The position numbers were made by a program, and so were the translations under genes. Shown one piece after another: positions 12,969 through 16,006 of a DNA stretch of 16,006 nucleotides; positions within the stretch are counted from its first letter, which is position 1, and every line of letters begins with the position of its first letter. The notes below the pieces were generated by a model. The model had not been told where the DNA came from, made no database searches, and saw nothing but the letters and a program-made list of their open reading frames with translations. The stretch is from Candidatus Desulfofervidaceae bacterium (GTDB lineage: Bacteria; Desulfobacterota; Desulfofervidia; Desulfofervidales; Desulfofervidaceae): the NCBI GenBank assembly GCA_021160485.1, contig JAGHCL010000093.1, positions 1 through 16,006 on the forward strand, read 5' to 3'.

Positions 12969-13910
12969 TTATTCTGGCAAAGAACGCCTTTCTATCACAT
13001 AAGTACTTTTGCTTCTGTCTGCCTTGGCGATTTTTTTTAACTCTGTTACTATTTTAATTGCCTGACCATAATGTTCAAGTCGATAACCCTTCCAATTACG
13101 CACGATAGCTATGGCTACGGTCATAATAGGAAATTCTCCTATCTTACCTTGTCTGTTTTTAGAAATGATTTTGCCTCTTTTTCTGTCTTCTGAGTCATAG
13201 AAAGAAGGAACAATCTCATCAAAATAAGCAATAATTTGTTTGGCTATATTTTCAGCTTCTTCTGGAGGAACAATAAAAACAAAATCATCTCCTCCAATAT
13301 GACCGACAAAGCCTTCCTCTGGTAAGCTATAAACTACATTAGTCAACACCCGTGCCAACATTTTTATAACTTCATCGCCACGGGAAAAACCGTATTTATC
13401 ATTATACGCCTTAAAATGATTTAAATCTACATACCCCAGGGCAAAATCTTTATTTTGTTCAATTAATAATTGAATTTTGGAAATGATCGTCGTGTTACCA
13501 GGTAATTTGGTCAAGGGATTGGCGTCCAAAGTGTAAGAAGCTCGTAATTTAACCAATTCAAACCGTTTAATCAACTCAACTTCTCTTAAAGGACGTAAAA
13601 TAAAATCGTCTATAAGCATTTTATTCAGTTCAATCTTTTGTAAGGCATCTAAAGTACAAATAGCAATAATTGGCACTTCTAAGAAAACATTACTCGTCTT
13701 AAACGTTTGAATAATTTGTATGGGAGGAACAAAAAAAGAAGCGTCTAAATCTAAAATCACGGCAGCAGGTGGCTGAGAACACAGTTCTTCTAAAAAATGT
13801 TTACCTTCGGTGTAAAAATATAGTTTATATCCTGTTTTCCTCAGGGTCTTTTTAAAAAGATCCTGTTCTTGAGGAAAGACAAGCAGAGAAATTCCCTTTG
13901 TTTCCACCAT
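12969..13910 (-). CDS. Receiver-like plus GGDEF (GGDDF) protein
   Basis: This is a 313-residue protein. Residues about 5-120 resemble a response-regulator receiver, with an LDLD strand end near 54-56 as the likely phospho-acceptor region. The conserved Lys-Pro late in the domain is Arg-Pro (FILRPLRE), so phosphorylation is uncertain. Residues about 130-305 form a GGDEF domain of the 'NPLTKLPGN ... YVDLNHFKAYNDKYGFSRGD ... GHIGGDDF' subfamily. The signature is GGDDF, no RxxD I-site precedes it, and an insertion of about 20 residues follows. Cyclase activity is possible but cannot be assumed. ATG 13910 shares a base with the HDOD stop (TGATG), with a GGGGTGAG site upstream, and is preferred to TTG at 13913. 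It is last in the operon. Confidence 0.88.
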   Translation of the reverse strand: MVETKGISLLVFPQEQDLFKKTLRKTGYKLYFYTEGKHFLEELCSQPPAAVILDLDASFFVPPIQIIQTFKTSNVFLEVPIIAICTLDALQKIELNKMLIDDFILRPLREVELIKRFELVKLRASYTLDANPLTKLPGNTTIISKIQLLIEQNKDFALGYVDLNHFKAYNDKYGFSRGDEVIKMLARVLTNVVYSLPEEGFVGHIGGDDFVFIVPPEEAENIAKQIIAYFDEIVPSFYDSEDRKRGKIISKNRQGKIGEFPIMTVAIAIVRNWKGYRLEHYGQAIKIVTELKKIAKADRSKSTYVIERRSLPE

Positions 13911-14752
13911 CAAAGCTCACCCCAATCAGAAGCATATAAAGATTTGTCCATCTCTTTTATGACCTCTAGCAAAAACTCAGGCGAAAGATTTAAAATCCTG
14001 CAGGTCTCCGCATCTATCTCAGGAATTAACTCCTTTCCAGGTTTTAAACGGTAAATATGAATAAGCACATCGGCCAAGTTAACTACTGCAGCAAATTGCG
14101 GATGTTCTTTGGCCTTGCCAACCTGATGGTGATAGGCCAGAGCCTCTTTTAATGAAGCAGGAAAATGCCACTTCTCAGCCATCCAAAGGTTGATCACATC
14201 GTGCCCAAGACCCAAAATTTCCCTTTCAGCTGATAAATCAACGCATTTATTTCTCTTTTTAACTGCTTCTATCTGTGCATCTAAATCCGGAAAATAAACT
14301 TTGAGAAAGGCTTTACTCATGTCATGTAATAAACCCGCTACTGTCATTTCATCCGAGGCCTTACTTCCCAAACGCCTGGCAATAATCCCAGCAGTAGTGG
14401 CACATTCACAGGCATGCTCCCATATTTCCATTAAAGGAGGAGTAATCTCGCCGAAGACAACAGTGCTGATTAATAGCCCCCGAATTGTATTTAAACCCAA
14501 AAGTATAATAGCGTGTTTCAAAGAAGCTATCCGATTAGGGAAACCATAAAAAGGTGAATTAACTAATTTCAAGACTTTGGCTGTCAAAGCTATGTCTTTG
14601 CCAATCACTTCACTAATGGCCTCAGGAGAAACATTAGGCCTCTGCATTAACTTCCAAGCCTCTTGAACTACCCTAGGAAAGGTGGGCAGTCTTTCAAGCA
14701 CCTTCTCTTTCAAAACATCAGGAGTTAATGGATTACCATGCTGCATTTTCAT
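13910..14752 (-). CDS. HDOD-domain signalling protein
   Basis: This 280-residue protein is nearly all HDOD domain: 'LPTFPRVVQEAWKLMQRPNVSPEAISEVIGKDIALTAKVLKLVNSPFYGFPNRIASLKHAIILLG' is the diagnostic block. Unlike many HDOD proteins it keeps HD-type metal-ligand candidates: His-Asp in LLHDMSK, His-Asp in LGLGHD, the pair AYHHQ, and a later NLADV Asp. HDOD proteins usually act as non-enzymatic signalling adaptors, often near c-di-GMP genes. Start ATG 14752 is chosen because AGGAGG lies 8 bases upstream; a GTG at 14761 would precede it by three codons. It overlaps the upstream gene by 20 bases. Confidence 0.92.
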   Translation of the reverse strand: MKMQHGNPLTPDVLKEKVLERLPTFPRVVQEAWKLMQRPNVSPEAISEVIGKDIALTAKVLKLVNSPFYGFPNRIASLKHAIILLGLNTIRGLLISTVVFGEITPPLMEIWEHACECATTAGIIARRLGSKASDEMTVAGLLHDMSKAFLKVYFPDLDAQIEAVKKRNKCVDLSAEREILGLGHDVINLWMAEKWHFPASLKEALAYHHQVGKAKEHPQFAAVVNLADVLIHIYRLKPGKELIPEIDAETCRILNLSPEFLLEVIKEMDKSLYASDWGEL

Positions 14753-15098
14753 TAACTGCACCTCCTGATTCCTCGGTTGAAAAAGAAGGCACGGAATACT
14801 TTTCTTCCCAGAAAGATGTAAATACTTGTTTTAACATCCGCATACAAGGAGATACGGCTTTCGCGAAGGCTTTATGTAATAATTCCTTTTTTTCTTTTAG
14901 CAATCTTTGCGCCTGTTCAGTAGACATTACTTCTTCTATGACTATCTTCTCAATTCCAGAATTTTGTAATCTTTCAATCATAGACTCGCTCAACATCGTT
15001 CCCCTGCGGCAAAGAACTACGCCTGCTGAGGAAGAAACATCTTCAGCCAGCTTCATACCGGGTTTGGCCTTTTCAATAGGAATACAGGCTGTGCTCAT
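14733..15098 (-). CDS. Small stand-alone domain like the N-terminus of HD-GYP proteins
   Basis: This 121-residue protein opens 'IPIEKAKPGMKLAEDVSSSAGVVLCRRGTMLSESMIERLQNSGIEKIVIEE'. That is the pattern of the small beta-rich domain (DUF3391-like) commonly found ahead of HD-GYP phosphodiesterases. Here it stands alone, followed by a Lys/Glu-rich, probably coiled-coil helix (about 58-80) and a tail without recognisable motif. The HD partner function could be supplied by the adjacent HDOD protein, its neighbour in the operon (inference). ATG 15098 overlaps the stop of the GGDEF gene as ATGA, and its own 3' end overlaps the HDOD gene. Confidence 0.72.
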   Translation of the reverse strand: MSTACIPIEKAKPGMKLAEDVSSSAGVVLCRRGTMLSESMIERLQNSGIEKIVIEEVMSTEQAQRLLKEKKELLHKAFAKAVSPCMRMLKQVFTSFWEEKYSVPSFSTEESGGAVNENAAW

Positions 15099-16006
15099 TC
15101 TTGCTCCTCTATGTTTACTTTCATATCTTTTTGATATGGCACCACTTTATTTCTTCCCCCTGTCTTGGCCATATAAAGGGCTGTATCAGCCATTTTAATC
15201 ACATCCCATAAGCTTCGGCCATCTTCAGGATAGGCTGCGACTCCAACACTTACAGTAATTTTCACTGTCTCTCCGTCCAGACTCTCAAAACTGGCAATTT
15301 CTACCGCCTGGCGGAGCTGTTCCCCTACAAACACGCCATCTTTTTTGCTCGTATCAGGCAAAATTATCAGAAATTCCTCTCCTCCGTAGCGGAATATTAC
15401 ATCAGAAGCCCTTAAATTCTCCATAAATAGTTTAGCCATTTTCTTCAATACCAAATCTCCTGTCTGGTGACCGTACTTATCATTAACATGTTTAAAATGG
15501 TCCAAGTCCAGCATTAACAGGGTACATTTACCCTCCTGTCTTTTGAGCAGTGGCTCCCATTTGTTGATGTATTCTTCCATAAAGCGACGATTGTAAAGGC
15601 CGGTCAAAGGATCACGTAATGCCTGTTGCTTGGCCAAAATAAGTGAACGTTTCGCTTCCAGAATTGGTGCTATTTCTTCCAGATATTTTTTCAAAAAAGG
15701 TACCTGAGCTAGTATCTGCTTGGACTGTTCTCTTTTGGCAACAATTTTTAATACTGCCCCCACATGTCCTCCCATCATAATCGGCAAACAGTAATGGAAA
15801 AGATATTGATCATCTATATAGGCATAGGGGCAGACGTTTGGATATTGTAAGGAAGAAACAGCCTCACTATTTCTTTTAACAGGACAAAGGTTACAATCCA
15901 AAAGGAGGTCAGGAAAGATTTTATTTTTTACATCTTTACACTCGTTGACCATCACCTCAAAACGATTTTCGCTATTATTTACTTCATAAACAATGAAATT
16001 ATTTAT
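15095..16006 (-). CDS. Diguanylate cyclase with Cys-containing N-terminal sensory region (5' part beyond window)
   Basis: The frame is open to the window edge: before the first possible internal start (GTG 15955, ATG 15952) it continues as INNFIVYEVNNSENRFE. The gene therefore probably begins outside, and 303 residues are visible. The C-terminal GGDEF domain is complete, with DPLTGLYNRR, LDLDHFKHVNDKYGH, the catalytic GGEEF (bases 15371-15385) and the I-site RASD (15401-15412) five residues before it. It should make c-di-GMP with product inhibition. The preceding region looks like part of a GAF-like sensor ('HYCLPIMMGGHVGAVLKIVAK'), and it has cysteines in CNLCPVK and NVCPYAY that could bind metal, haem or an Fe-S cluster, or sense redox. 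It is the first visible gene of a four-gene overlapping operon. Confidence 0.92.
   Translation of the reverse strand: MNNFIVYEVNNSENRFEVMVNECKDVKNKIFPDLLLDCNLCPVKRNSEAVSSLQYPNVCPYAYIDDQYLFHYCLPIMMGGHVGAVLKIVAKREQSKQILAQVPFLKKYLEEIAPILEAKRSLILAKQQALRDPLTGLYNRRFMEEYINKWEPLLKRQEGKCTLLMLDLDHFKHVNDKYGHQTGDLVLKKMAKLFMENLRASDVIFRYGGEEFLIILPDTSKKDGVFVGEQLRQAVEIASFESLDGETVKITVSVGVAAYPEDGRSLWDVIKMADTALYMAKTGGRNKVVPYQKDMKVNIEEQE

Overview
The window is a gene-dense, AT-rich piece of bacterial chromosome. No rRNA, tRNA, CRISPR array, transposase or phage gene is visible. Gene content points to a Gram-negative anaerobe, most likely a sulfate reducer or relative in the Desulfobacterota (inference). The evidence is an operon resembling the Desulfovibrio orange-protein (ORP) cluster, abundant 4Fe-4S proteins, sigma-54 activators, an ADP-heptose synthesis enzyme for LPS, an RlpA lipoprotein, and c-di-GMP proteins.

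Region 1 (1-5850, all minus strand). A long operon reads from right to left. It starts at a well-formed sigma-54 promoter (5831-5846) with dyad sites about 100 bp upstream. In transcription order it encodes: an Mrp/NBP35 ATPase fused to an ORP-like (NifX-type) domain; a stand-alone ORP/NifX-type protein; a 2x[4Fe-4S] ferredoxin; a Gly/Arg-rich zinc-ribbon peptide; a MinD-type ATPase with inserted ferredoxin motifs; a CGGC-domain protein; a second MinD-type 4Fe-4S ATPase; a J-domain protein; a NifU/IscU-like scaffold; an FmdB-type zinc ribbon; and, cut by the window edge, a PAS-containing sigma-54 activator with a cysteine triad. The layout suggests a self-contained metal/Fe-S cluster assembly module whose own regulator is its last gene. 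The core is the known ORP system. The added J-domain, scaffold, CGGC and zinc-ribbon genes are the less familiar part.

Region 2 (5945-9058). An orphan family-5 solute-binding protein (minus) is divergent from a short rlpA lipoprotein gene (plus). Their starts are about 22 bp apart, and rlpA appears to be leaderless. A class II aldolase fused to an SCP2-like domain follows rlpA.

Region 3 (9174-10836, plus). A sigma-54 activator with no sensory domain has its own sigma-70-type promoter. It is followed by a degenerate GGDEF protein that keeps the c-di-GMP inhibitory-site motif but has lost the catalytic one.

Region 4 (10864-12857, minus). Overlapping genes encode ComF, a nitrilase-family amidohydrolase and RfaE2/HldC.

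Region 5 (12969-16006, minus). A tightly overlapping c-di-GMP signalling operon encodes a GGDEF cyclase (cut by the window edge), a stand-alone domain like the N-terminus of HD-GYP proteins, an HDOD protein and a receiver-like/GGDDF protein.

Two intergenic gaps (about 3600 and 12870) carry the same degenerate 8-bp tandem repeat, consensus ATGYGTTA.
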